64,000 nucleotides of DNA from Dipylidium caninum (taxonomy: Eukaryota; Platyhelminthes; Cestoda; Cyclophyllidea; Dipylidiidae), in NCBI GenBank assembly GCA_017562135.1, contig QEYB01001046.1, positions 2,356,001 to 2,420,000 of the forward strand, written 5' to 3'. Numbering within the stretch: position 1 is the first letter of the stretch; every line of letters starts with the position of its first letter. Positions 54,257 to 63,966 of this stretch are shown piece after piece. Both the position numbers and the translations under genes were made by a program. Under the pieces are notes generated by a model. It saw only the letters and a list, made by a program, of their open reading frames with translations. It ran no database searches and was not told the origin of the DNA.

Positions 54257-57200
54257 CTGCGGGGACGACATCGCCAAGACAAACGTAACCACAACCACCA
54301 TGAAAAGAGAGGAGAGAAATGGTTTAATCCAAATCCCCTCCTACCACATCCTATTTCAAGCCCTTCCCACCGTGGCTCGTATTGCCTTATCGACAATGGA
54401 TCATGATTAAATTGCGCCTGAACTTCTCCAGACTAGTTAATTAGTTATACGTAATCCCAACCCAGTTACTAACACAACGACACTTAAGTCTATTGGGTAC
54501 ATTGGAAATCCAATTTTCGGAGCCCCCTAGTAGCATATTTGGCCAAGACAATGCCACTTCAATCTTAAACAATAAAGCGTCTGGGACCGTCATTTAATGA
54601 CGAGTTAAACATGTTCCTCGAGTTGTACTAAAACCTCAATACAGCTGAGTATATGGAAGATCTAAACTCAGCTTTTCCTTAATGAGAAGAACGGATGATG
54701 TAGTTGACGACGCATTTAAAAAGCTTGAGCGATTGCCACACTTCACGCATAAAAGCCACTTAGTTAAAACCACATAGTCAAGCATCCTCTTGTGTAAATT
54801 GCTCGAAGGGGCATCAACATTTTCCTTTAATGGGTGGGGGGTAAAGGGGGGGCGTAGAGAGGGAGAAAGGGAGGGAGGTACACCTGCAATATATAACTCT
54901 AAAAAAGCTTGATAAAATTAATGCCAGAAAAATGCACCCTGAAAAAGCACGTGGTTTTTAAGTGATAACAACTTGAATTTGATAAGAAAGTACTTGGACT
55001 AATGCTTCCAAATCTCAATTCGACAGTACTACCGTCCATGAAAGTTGTATCAAAAGGTTACCATTTATAAACAATCAATCCAATTTCCATTTGTTGGATT
55101 TTCATTCCATAAGGTTGCAGATTCGTAAATCCCGACCCACAGACAAGAGTGAAATCAATAGAACGAGATTCATGTAAAAAGTCAGTACCAGCCGAAATTA
55201 TAAATTACCATCTCTCCCAAAGGCTTCCACAGTCATTTATATGACACCATAACGTCCACTTATCTTCATCGAAATTGGAAACAAGAGGCTCAGAAATGCC
55301 TCCACATTTGAAACTTGAAAGCTACAAGTAACCCTATGTCTAAACAGCACGGCACCGACTTTGGAGCAGACAATGAAGATTGCCTACCACTGGTTAATTT
55401 ATGCTTATTCAATGGATACATGGACACATGGGCACATGCAACAGGTCAATGTAGTGTCAATATTTCAATGTGGATCTGTTTGAAGCTGAACATCTATAAT
55501 TTCGAGTTGTCTGATTATTGATAAAAAATATCCTTTCCAGATCTAGTGTCAATGAAGGGCAAAAGCCCAAATGAAACGCATCGCGAGTAGGTGACAGAAG
55601 CGATACCAACTAAAGCAGAAATTCACTTCCACTGGCAAGAAGAATAAGTAGCAACACGTGCCAAGGTTTTGATTCATTTGCTTTAATATGCAGAGAAAAG
55701 GGATGGTCAGAAGAAAACATCCTTGTTAGGCATGACTAAGTGACATGTGACTGCATCTTAACTCCACATCACTTATTGCAAAGCTCCTTCCTTCTTTTAA
55801 AAAAGTATTAATAGGATTCACCCAATGAGAACTTACGCCTGCATATGTAACACCTTAGTACTAACTTCCAGCACCGCAAAGTTAGGCGAAGAAGTGAAGT
55901 TCACCAAATTAGGACGGTTCCCCAAGTTTATACGAATAAATGAAAACTTTCTCACAAGCCATCACTAAGTGGATGACAAATTTCGATTGCAGCTGATGAA
56001 AAACGAAACTGTTGAGCTGGTGGTTATCTCTTCGCCATTGCCCAATCTTTCTACTTCCAGTGACGACAAATTCCCAATTCAATCAACCAAACAGTGACTT
56101 TCCTATAACAACACTTCTAACCTCCGCGCGGGTGTCAATAGTATTCTTGGCAGCGAAACAAATCAATCAAAATTTATAAAGAAATCTCCAAACCCCAAGT
56201 AAAATCATTCCTAAGGTTTTATAAACCCCTGAGGCCAAAAACAAACGATTCAGAAAGAATAAGAACCGAATTGGACTCTATGTTGAAAATTCACTGTTTT
56301 AAAATTAAATTTTGAAATAAATGCTCTAATTTTAGTGTAATAGCTAATGCGATGGGCTTGCGAAAAATATTCTTATGGAATGGGATGTATTGCTGTCAAT
56401 AAAGCAGATATTGAGCACGAACAAGAACTTCCAACGAATGCGGGAGGCGATATATACAACACCACTTTGCTAAAACTACTTAGCTCTTCGAAAATAGGAT
56501 CATTAGTGTTTTGTGTCCCAAGGAAAGTCATACATAATTATTCATCTACCTTTTACAATTACAAAAGAAAAAGATGTACCACTGTTAAGTCATAAACTGT
56601 AATCAATGAAAATGACAAAATAGCAAGGAATCTCACCGGGAATTCGTGTCAGGAGAACATTCAGGTCCTCCCTTGGACGTGGGGGACCCTCGAGCATCCA
56701 GTATTCGTTGGACCAGGCCCCCTCTTTAACATAGAGAGAAATGAAGAAGTAAAACCTGGACTTGTAGAAGAGATGGTGAGAAGTCAACGGCAGTACTCTC
56801 TTTCTCACTTGCAGTAGACAGCATGAGAAGGAAATTCGCCGTTCAAGTTACTGTGAATGCGGCTAAGAAGATGATTCACCGGTGCAGCTTTTTGACAAGT
56901 TTCACTGTTCAAGAGGTCTACGAAAAAAGAGATAAAGATCAACTAAGAGGATTAAAGGGAAACTTTTCCTTCAAAACAACTGAATGTTTTATTAAAGTAC
57001 ATTTACAATTATTATAAGATTATGTGTAATACGTATGTTATTAGTTGGTAATTGAAACCCTACGAAAGCCCCGATACAATGGAGTCGCTTTCCTCAAAAG
57101 AATACGGTTTAAAAGGATGAGTCGGAGAGCTTTTTGGGGGGGATGTATAATTACGATCAGGATAGAGACTTCGAAAGTAAGAAAGATAGAAATAAACAAA

Positions 57201-60200
57201 CTAGCAGTCATGTGTTTGATCAACTCCACAAGAGCAGCGTCACGCAGTGGAACACAACAACCACACAGACAGTATGTCGCAAGTATGGCTGAAAAGACGG
57301 GCGAAAACGTAGAATCCTGTCTCATTGCTCAACTTGTCGGAACTAATAGGCAATGAGACATTTTCAATCGAGTCAAAAAGTGTGAAGATATTCCCCAGGT
57401 GTGAACCAAAAAGCATCGGTTATAAACGGGTGTAATGATGCAATATTGACGAATTATACTACTATTGCGTCAGGATATATTAAAATCGGGACAAAGTTCA
57501 ATCTTCTGAAAAACCAGCTTATTGGAGAAAACTTTCCAACGCTGCATACACTTCAAGCGTGACACAACATAATCCAAGTTGGCATCTGTAGTCATAGCAA
57601 CTATGGCCATTTCCTTTCCCGAGTGTCCAAAACTGATCATAGCCTTTGTTCGCAACTATGCACATCCCCATGTAGAATAGGGAGATTAGACTCGGTCTTC
57701 TTGTTAACAAGTATTCACTGTTAATTTTGACAATTATACCCTAATTACCCTAATAAAGACTCTTTAGCACTATGCATTTGCAATGGCTTGGGCCAAGATA
57801 TCATTCAAATAAGGTGAAGGAGCGGGTCGTCCCTTTTCCAAACCAAAACGTTGACGTGAATGGTGAACAAAAAAGCTACAGACCTCAAGTCCCACTTAAA
57901 AACACCTATGTTATCTAATAAGGACAAGCTTTAACACAAATGTAGTTAGGTTGGAGCAAAATAATACACTACATTTACTGGACTATCAAAAGTTGGTCCT
58001 CAATAGATCCAAGTCCCCTATAAGCATCCTTTTCAAAAAAGTTCATGAAATTAAGTTATCGCCGGATGAGGGGGGCATTACCCGAAAGACGAGAGATTAT
58101 TGGTACTGAGTAATTTTGGCAATGAAAGAGTCAGAAAATGTAAGTGACAAATAATTTGCCAAAATTAGAACACTGCACGACCAGCTTTTCTAACGAGGAG
58201 CTGAACATAAACCAATTGAAAATGTATCGTATATATTCCTACGAAGTAACGCTTGAGTCCGTATGAGTTATACTGAAATTATCGTTAAAAAATTAGAGGT
58301 GACCTACCATTGGCCATGCGTTCCACTGTCGCCTCCAGACGTTTGTCCTTCGCTTGCAATTCTGGATCCACTTTGGGAGCAGGCTCAAAAGCTACGAGGA
58401 CCATACTCATGTTATCCGAACTTCCCTGAAACGAACGTTATGATAATTTATCGACGGGGACTTGAAATTAAGGAACTTCGCAACTTCGGTCGTCAAGAGT
58501 AGCCCATCAGCATATAGCGTACGAGAACCAGTAATACATTCGGAATTAAAATAAATGAATGAACAGGACTAGGTTTAACCAACCTTGGGTTTACGAAATG
58601 TTTTTTTTCAGGGGGATTACGACTAGTACGGACAGAATAAACTGTTCTGACAACGTTCATATACATACTCAGAGTAACTTTCGATGCAAAACAATTACTT
58701 TCTTCACAGCAATCGTAAACAGACTTGCCCTAAATCAAAATTTCTTAAAACGTGACTAGTAATTTGTTGAAAGGTTACTCTACCACTTACACTACCAATT
58801 TAACATTAACAAGAACCGGTGTAAACCACTTTTCCTATTCACACTTGAGCTGGTAATCGGTTAAGGCCCGATTTCATCAATTAGGTCTGCACTAATATCA
58901 TCCGCACAAATAACTCGCATTTGTCTTGCACACAAATTTATACTTAAAATTTGCAAAAATCTTGATTGGTTTGCTTTTCGTGATTTTTTTCCACTCTTCG
59001 TTATTTTCATAGTTACCGTCGAATACCTGTTAGCTAACAAGTGTTGTCCGTCATTGTGTAACCAAGTGTGTGAGGGGATAACGGCTAAAGAACACAAATT
59101 TTAAGTCAAGGGTTGAGTAACAAAATTTTGGGCGAAGACCAGATGTAAAAAGGTACGTATCCCCAATAAAATTCGTGCGAAAATTAGAAATAGATCCCGA
59201 TGACACTTGCGTAAGTACGTTTGAAAGACTGGAATTGGAAAAACTGAAACTCGAAATAGTAAAAATAATCTATCTCACGAATGCATTGCTTCTAGCCTCT
59301 TGCCAACATTTCCTTTAAGGAAAGATTAATATGTATGCAATAAAATAAGAAATCCGCATCCCATTACTCCCGAGACTCACATTGTAGAGGCAATAGTCGA
59401 TGACCTCGCTGCAGACCCGCGAAAGGTCGCCTACGCAACGCATACGTTCAATAACAACGCGACAAAGGTCTTCGTTGCTCACCACATCCCAAACACCGTC
59501 ACAAGCTAGTACAACCATCTGATCGCGATCGGGTTGGCGATCAATAACCGTAATTTCTGGTTCTGGCGAGATAAGCTGTTCCGTCGGACCGAGGTCCCGT
59601 GCTGTCTTGTAGGAGTAGTCACCCAAAGATCTGTACAATCCAGAAACGATAAATCAGTACAAGAGCATTTAATGACTTTTCTCTGTAGAAATTATTGGTT
59701 ACGAACAAAACAAACTACAGACAAATTGTGCAGTTGCTAGTTAAAGCCTCGGCCGTTCCCATTTTAGGACGCCAAATGATATTCTACAAAGTTGAGAGCC
59801 GAAGTAGGGGTATACAATTACTATTATTGCATTACTGCTTTACCATCATTGTGGTTATGTATGTTAACTACCGTTTTGGAAATCTTAAGGTCCTACAATG
59901 ACTCTTCAACGGACTGGACGCCAAAAGGAACAAAAATTGGTTAAAGTGACAAGAGTAATCCTAAAACTTCGCCCAAAGCTTGAGATTCAAATGAAAATAA
60001 CGTTCAAGATACCAGTAATGTTAATCCGAAAGCAACATGTTTTGTCTGATTCAAGGTAAAAGTAAGGTTACCATGCTTGTTAAAAACGTCACAAGACAAA
60101 TAATAAGGTTTGTGTCCAAATGTTGTCTGACAAATAGAAAACACAAACAACATTCAGAATGATGGCATCCACGCAGTAAGAAACTAGTAGAAAATAACAA

Positions 60201-61520
60201 TTGCAAATGTTACGTACAGTGTGGAAGAAAGCATGCCGAAAAGTGATTGACAAGAGAGGTGGATCAGCTACTTAAAAGCAGCAGCAGGATCTAATAAGCA
60301 ATCGAAAAGAAAGACAACCGGAAGAAGAGCATTCAGAGATGACGTTTTATGTGCCTTAAATATCGACCAGCACCAAGCTATGTTGACTACACAGGTAATG
60401 TCAACCATTCCCAAAAGAATATTCCAAAGTATCAAGGCGCAGATTAATGGCGAAAGCTAAAAGAGGTTATAAATAATCACCTAGAGACTGCAAGATTGCC
60501 GTTCACGCGTTCGACAATGACAGAACCCCCAGCCTTTTGGATACGTTCCTTTTCGCCAGGGTGGGCGGGCTTGTGGTCGGTGGTGGTAAATCCTACCTCC
60601 CCCCGTCGCGAATTAGCACGGCACGAGAGTCACCACAGTTAACAAAGAATATGTGCTCCGGTGTGATAAGTACACAAACTGCCGTGGAGCCCGATCTATC
60701 GGATCCATTGGCAATCTCCGGCAAGTTTCGCAGCTCCTCGTCTAACGAAAGAAAGCCTTCACGGATGCCCTGGCGTACCTCCGGGATGCTAGGCACCAAC
60801 TCGGGGTCAATCTTCCTGAATTCCTCTGTATCTACTATGCGCTACAGACGAGAGTAAAGAGTGATTTAAAATTAAATATTACTGATTAAGAACAGATTTC
60901 ACAAGAGAAACAGACGATACGACTATTTTAAAATAATGTCGAACATTCGGCTATAAACCACTAGTATATGCACATTGATAATTGTAAAAGGAGTGGAAAA
61001 CTTTAATAACGCTTAAAGCCTATTAGAGGAAAAGAATTTCCTTTCCCAAAAATAATGGATACGTTATCCGATTCAATTCTTCAAAATGCCGTAACAGAAG
61101 AAATACGAACATCGAGAACCCTATTGACTATTAAAAACCAAGATAAAAACAGGTTGAAGAAACTAGTGCTAAAAAATTGTCAAATTTACAACCCATTAGG
61201 TATATCGCCGAGATTTCAGAAATATCGGTTGGACAAAGAAAACAACACCACTAGGGAACTCAATAATAACGTGAAGGTAAGCATCTTACTTTCAGAAGTT
61301 CAGCTGCGCATCGTTCTGAGACAAGCGCGCCAGCATGTCCATCAAAGACAGCAAAAAACGACCAGTCTTTAAGATGTCCGGGAAGCCTGGTTATAGCGCA
61401 ATGAGCATCCTCCATAGAAACCCTCCAGCCTTGCATGCTGGAGAGGCCATAACGGAGGTTATTGCCTTCACCTGATTCATTAAACTTTTCTGTTATGGGC
61501 GTAGCTAGGAGAGTACCCAT
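54079..61520 (-). CDS. PPM-family protein phosphatase 2C (PPM1A/B-like), one frame break, 3' end uncertain
   Basis: Metal-dependent Ser/Thr phosphatase. Firm minus-strand exons: 61290-61520, 60481-60841, 59381-59630, 58308-58425; likely 56637-56723; possible last exon 54079-54256. It starts [20 protein letters not shown], like PPM1A/PPM1B, with Gly2 suited to N-myristoylation. Metal-binding acidic residues sit at the same positions as in human PPM1A: E37-D38 (MEDAH) and D60 (DGHAG), later [15 protein letters not shown] and [11 protein letters not shown]. Further motifs: [80 protein letters not shown]. Exon 2 is broken by a missing base in the run at 60599-60604; with it the phases close. The linkage between 56637 and 54256 is unresolved: phases 1 and 2 do not fit directly, so at least one exon is missing from this model. 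The gene is divergent from V-ATPase G. Confidence 0.85.
54832..54878 (+). repeat. G-rich tract with plus-strand G-quadruplex potential
   Basis: Runs of 3 to 7 guanines (GGG, GGGGGG, GGGGGGG, GGG, GGG, GGG) within 47 nt. It is on the non-transcribed strand of the probable last PP2C intron. Confidence 0.7.
56637..56723 (-). CDS. Likely PP2C exon 5
   Basis: An AG acceptor and a GTGAGA donor frame 87 nt that fit the phase 1 junction of exon 4 and read [20 protein letters not shown] and then LNVLLTRIP. This could match the VPDLVHVMRTL..IPSLPPGG region of PPM1A/B, but similarity is modest. Confidence 0.5.
58308..58425 (-). CDS. PP2C exon 4
   Basis: [20 protein letters not shown], then [19 protein letters not shown], ending in phase 1. 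GSSDNMS corresponds to the conserved GSRDNMS with its metal-binding Asp. The rest matches the start of the alpha-helical C-terminal domain specific to PPM1A/B. Confidence 0.9.
59381..59630 (-). CDS. PP2C exon 3
   Basis: [20 protein letters not shown], then [25 protein letters not shown] and [12 protein letters not shown]. It enters in phase 2 and ends in phase 0 at donor GTGAGTC. The Asp of ACDGVWD is a metal ligand. Confidence 0.92.
60481..60841 (-). CDS. PP2C exon 2, with single-base frame break
   Basis: Entry in phase 0 ([20 protein letters not shown]). [20 protein letters not shown] and [14 protein letters not shown] are followed by an in-frame TAG. One additional base in the six-base run at 60599-60604 gives [20 protein letters not shown], matching QVCFSTQDHKPCNPREKERI of PPM1A, and brings the exon to 362 nt, the length its phases need. 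Confidence 0.88.
61290..61520 (-). CDS. PP2C exon 1
   Basis: 77 codons, phase 0 end before GTAAGATG. It carries the N-myristoylation motif [19 protein letters not shown] and [10 protein letters not shown]. The sequence TTTCTTTTTCAG ends four bases before the ATG, an acceptor-like site. Confidence 0.92.
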
Positions 61521-62081
61521 AACACTGAAAAAGAAACACTTCTCCTAAAGGACCGATAGCAACAGTTCCACGGTAACTACGAGTAAAAAAATGATGTTGT
61601 GCCCCGCAAACAGGCTATTGGCAAATGAAGATATTAAAGCGCAATAGAAAAAAGCAAACTGAAATCAACGGATTGAGTTACGATCCACATGGGAGAATAA
61701 TTCAAAAAAAATATGTTGGTTAAGGCCATTACAAATAACGCAGGACGACAGCTGTAAGGAACAGAAACGAAAAACAAATATGCCAATGTAACGAAAGAAA
61801 CAATATTCTCAAGCGGAAAGACCTAAACCGTTATGACTAGAGACAAATAAGGGAATTAAGCGTAATCAGAAGACCGAAACGAGACATTACCGCGCAGCTG
61901 AATTAACGCCAATGTCGGAGCTATAAACAAAGCGCTTTTAAGACCCCAGTATTTGTATAAAATGACTTAACCGCATCCTCTCCTTCATTTTGATTTTACA
62001 TCAATTGGTGAAAAATAATTGTAGATTTAGTTATATACAATTTTGTTTAATCATTTCACTTCTTACCCGCATTACCTGAGG
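61521..62081. promoter_or_regulatory. Shared 561-bp divergent 5' region of PP2C and V-ATPase G
   Basis: The start codons of the two genes face away from each other with only 561 bp between them, so both promoters must lie here unless an unseen 5' exon is skipped in. I see no TATA box in a convincing position. Acceptor-like sites border both ends: TTTTTCAG four bases before the PP2C ATG, and a pyrimidine-rich ACCTGAG one base before the V-ATPase ATG. Confidence 0.5.
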
Positions 62082-62505
62082 ATGACGTCGGTCTCACAGC
62101 TAGATGGTGTGACTCAGTTACAGGCAGCCAAAGCGGCCGCAACAGCAAAAATTGAAGAAGCAAGAACAAGTATTTACAAATGTTTATGTATTTCCTATTA
62201 GGACGTACTAAGAAGCTGAAACAAGCCAAAAGCGAGGCGTTGGTTGAGGTGGATTACTACAAGGCGAAACGCGAAGCAGAGATAAGAGAACTAGGGGAGA
62301 AAGTAATATCGTCGCTTCCCAAATAGTTCCGTAGTACTCCAAGCAGCACTTAGAGGTGGGAAGCAAAATCGACCTATTCACCGAACAAGCTGTTCAAAAG
62401 TTGAGGCTAAGATATGAAGAAAGTAAGGAGAATGCATTGAAAGAAATCATCGCCAATGTCCTTGATGTTAATCAAGCCATCCATCACAAGGCAAACAGCG
62501 CTTGA
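62082..62505 (+). CDS. ATP6V1G: V-type proton ATPase subunit G (complete, three exons)
   Basis: Peripheral-stalk subunit of the V1 sector, forming a coiled coil with subunit E that links V1 to the V0 membrane ring of the proton pump. CDS join(62082..62169,62202..62302,62335..62505), 119 aa including both ends of the family. Residues 1-40 read MTSVSQLDGVTQLQAAKAAA, TAKIEEARTRRTKKLKQAKS, matching the conserved QLL.AE..A...V.EARKRK..RLKQAK of animal subunit G. Then come EVDYYKAKREAEIRELGEKY and a helical C-terminal half (VQKLRLRYEESKENALKEII) ending at TGA. Both introns are 32 nt and GT-AG; without splicing the frame hits a stop, which is why no long open frame is visible. The start is fixed by family length (animal forms are about 118 aa). 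The gene is divergent from PP2C and convergent with Aurora kinase. Confidence 0.93.
62170..62201 (+). other. ATP6V1G: 32-nt mini-intron (V-ATPase G intron 1)
   Basis: GTATTTAC...CCTATTAG, phase 1. Removal produces EEART-R-RTKKLKQAK. Confidence 0.9.
62303..62334 (+). other. ATP6V1G: 32-nt mini-intron (V-ATPase G intron 2)
   Basis: GTAATATC...TCCGTAG, phase 0, containing an in-frame TAG. Removal joins ELGEK to YSKQHLEVGS. Confidence 0.9.
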
Positions 62506-62616
62506 TCGACTCCCTGCCGGCTTACTGGATATGGAACCCAACTTGTTTCTTTTATCACTACGTTCTGATCTATATTCCTCGTCCTCTACCCTTCCGTTTC
62601 GATACCCAAACGTTAG

Positions 62617-62622
62617 AATAAA
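62617..62622 (+). terminator. ATP6V1G: Polyadenylation signal AATAAA for V-ATPase G
   Basis: Canonical hexamer about 112 nt after the stop codon, in the 320-bp space shared with the convergent Aurora gene. Confidence 0.6.
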
Positions 62623-62713
62623 ACACGTTTGGCACCTACCTTCCTTGATTTCTACACACAGGTTTAGAGGAGACGTGAACAAAAAGCATATCATCTGAAA
62701 TATTCACAACACT

Positions 62714-62719
62714 TTTAAT
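62714..62719 (-). terminator. Possible polyadenylation signal ATTAAA for Aurora kinase
   Basis: The common variant hexamer on the minus strand, about 107 nt after the kinase stop codon. It is a short motif in AT-rich DNA, so chance is possible. Confidence 0.35.
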
Positions 62720-62825
62720 GCATGGAAGACAAAGAATGTACGGTGTTAAAATGATATTCATGTTCGATAAAGATATAATACATAAGGCTTAAGACAGAAA
62801 GATACAGCAAATCAGCCCAAGTAAA

Positions 62826-62924
62826 TCATGAAGGCGTCTTGCTCTTATCAGCGTAGGTCTGCACCCACGGATGTTGGATGATCGAGTTCAACTCAAGCCG
62901 TTGAGAGGGTTTAAGTACAAGAAT
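62826..62924 (-). CDS. Aurora kinase last exon
   Basis: 32 codons and [35 protein letters not shown]. It matches the HNPSQR.....HPW end of the Aurora kinase domain, with almost no C-terminal tail. Confidence 0.9.
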   Translation of the reverse strand: MLVLKPSQRLELNSIIQHPWVQTYADKSKTPS

Positions 62925-63966
62925 CTAGATGAAAGAAATAAATGTTAATTTACCCAGGAAGCCATTTGCATCTCTAGCTCTGGAGCATACCTTTGAAATC
63001 AGATCTTGAGCGAGGGGGTGTAATGACAGAAGGATATTTAAACTTAACAGCCTTGATGCGCGCATAGGTTTCCTTTGTGTTGTCATGCATAAAGGGTGGG
63101 TGGCCGCTAAGCATTTCATAACACAAAACACCCACAGCCCAGTGGTCAACTCGTTCATTGTGATGATGACCAAGAAGCATTTCGGGTGGCAAATAATCTA
63201 TTGTTCCGCACATTGTCTTACGCCTGTTTAAAAGGATTTCACTTATAAAGCACCTTAGATATAGGAAAACTAAAAAAATTAATGATAAAAAGCGTTAGGA
63301 GGCAACTTCCTACCAGAATAATATAAATAGGAAGATAAAAAGACTATGGCAAATATTAGCTACAGTTCTCACAAAAATCAAGTAAAACAATTGTTTAAGA
63401 AATTTGCATACCTGAGAGAAGGAGCGTGAACAGACCAACCAAAGTCTGCGAGCTTCAATTCATTATAGAAACCAAGAAGTAGATTCTCTGGCTTTATATC
63501 GCGGTGGATGACGTGACGTGCATGGCAATAATTCAAAGCGTCACATAGCTGGTATATGTACTAACAACTAGAAAATATGAATAGATACTAACCGTAGCCG
63601 CCTTCCGCTCGCTAAAGCGCTTCTCACGCTGCAAATGTGTATACATTTGCCCATAGAAAGCATACTCCAAGACCAAATATACCTTTGATTCATCATGAAA
63701 ATAAGTATACAGCTGGAGAATGTGTGGGTGGCGCAAATGGCACATTATTTCAATTTCGCGACGTAGTTGATGTTCAACTCCGCATTTGACAAGTTGCTTT
63801 TTGAAAAGAATCTACCGGAAATTAGGGAACGAAGTGCATTACCTTCAATGCACAGACAAAATTCTCTTTCTTTGTTCGAGCGAGGAAAACATTCCCAAAT
63901 TTGCCGTTTCCCAGTGGTCGACCGATATAAAAATCTGAAATTTTAGATATAGGAAGCTCGGAATCT
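62826..63966 (-). CDS. Aurora-family mitotic serine/threonine kinase, 5' end outside window, one frame break
   Basis: Kinase of the Aurora A/B/C family, which acts at centrosomes, spindle and chromosomes in mitosis. Minus-strand exons: 63843-63966, 63593-63811, 63412-63560, 62991-63223, 62826-62924. Visible motifs: glycine loop [19 protein letters not shown]-binding Lys in [20 protein letters not shown] (alpha C Glu), [12 protein letters not shown] (hinge), catalytic loop [24 protein letters not shown], activation loop [16 protein letters not shown] with the phosphorylatable Thr, [13 protein letters not shown], and the C-lobe ending [20 protein letters not shown] before [10 protein letters not shown] and [12 protein letters not shown] are Aurora signatures. 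The N-terminal domain, which would separate A from B, lies beyond 64000. Exon 62991-63223 has one surplus base in the run at 63014-63018. Introns are 31, 32, 188 and 66 nt. Confidence 0.92.
62991..63223 (-). CDS. Aurora kinase exon (activation loop, frame break)
   Basis: [20 protein letters not shown] and [20 protein letters not shown] are in one frame up to YPSVITP; AQDLISK, the conserved next element (GAQDLISKLL in animal Auroras), is in another. Removing one base from the five-base run at 63014-63018 gives [11 protein letters not shown] and makes the exon 232 nt, as its phases require. Confidence 0.88.
63412..63560 (-). CDS. Aurora kinase exon (catalytic loop)
   Basis: [49 protein letters not shown]. 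It contains the catalytic Asp of HRDIKPEN and the DFG Asp. Confidence 0.93.
63561..63592 (-). other. 32-nt mini-intron (Aurora kinase)
   Basis: GTTAGTAT...GTTGTTAG, phase 0, joining SERKAAT to [13 protein letters not shown]. Confidence 0.88.
63593..63811 (-). CDS. Aurora kinase exon (alpha C to hinge)
   Basis: Exactly 73 codons in phase 0: [55 protein letters not shown], ending SERKAAT. Confidence 0.92.
63812..63842 (-). other. 31-nt mini-intron (Aurora kinase)
   Basis: GTAATGCA...TTCCGGTAG, phase 0, between VCALK and ILFKKQL. It interrupts the strand right after the ATP-binding lysine. Confidence 0.88.
63843..63966 (-). CDS. Aurora kinase exon (glycine-rich loop)
   Basis: First exon inside the window, entered in phase 2 after [29 protein letters not shown] leads to [21 protein letters not shown]. 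At least one upstream exon must exist outside the window. Confidence 0.9.

Noticed and set aside
57041..57325. 94-codon hydrophobic minus-strand frame within PP2C intron 4
   Set aside because: Lies between exon 4 and the likely exon 5, whose phases already match directly; no family resemblance.
60590..60606. A four-base GTAG mini-intron as explanation of the PP2C frame break
   Set aside because: Removing GTAG does not restore the reading frame, and four bases cannot form an intron; a single missing base does restore it.
61055..61372. 105-codon plus-strand frame at the PP2C 5' part
   Set aside because: It overlaps PP2C exon 1 antisense and the adjacent intron, and has no motif.
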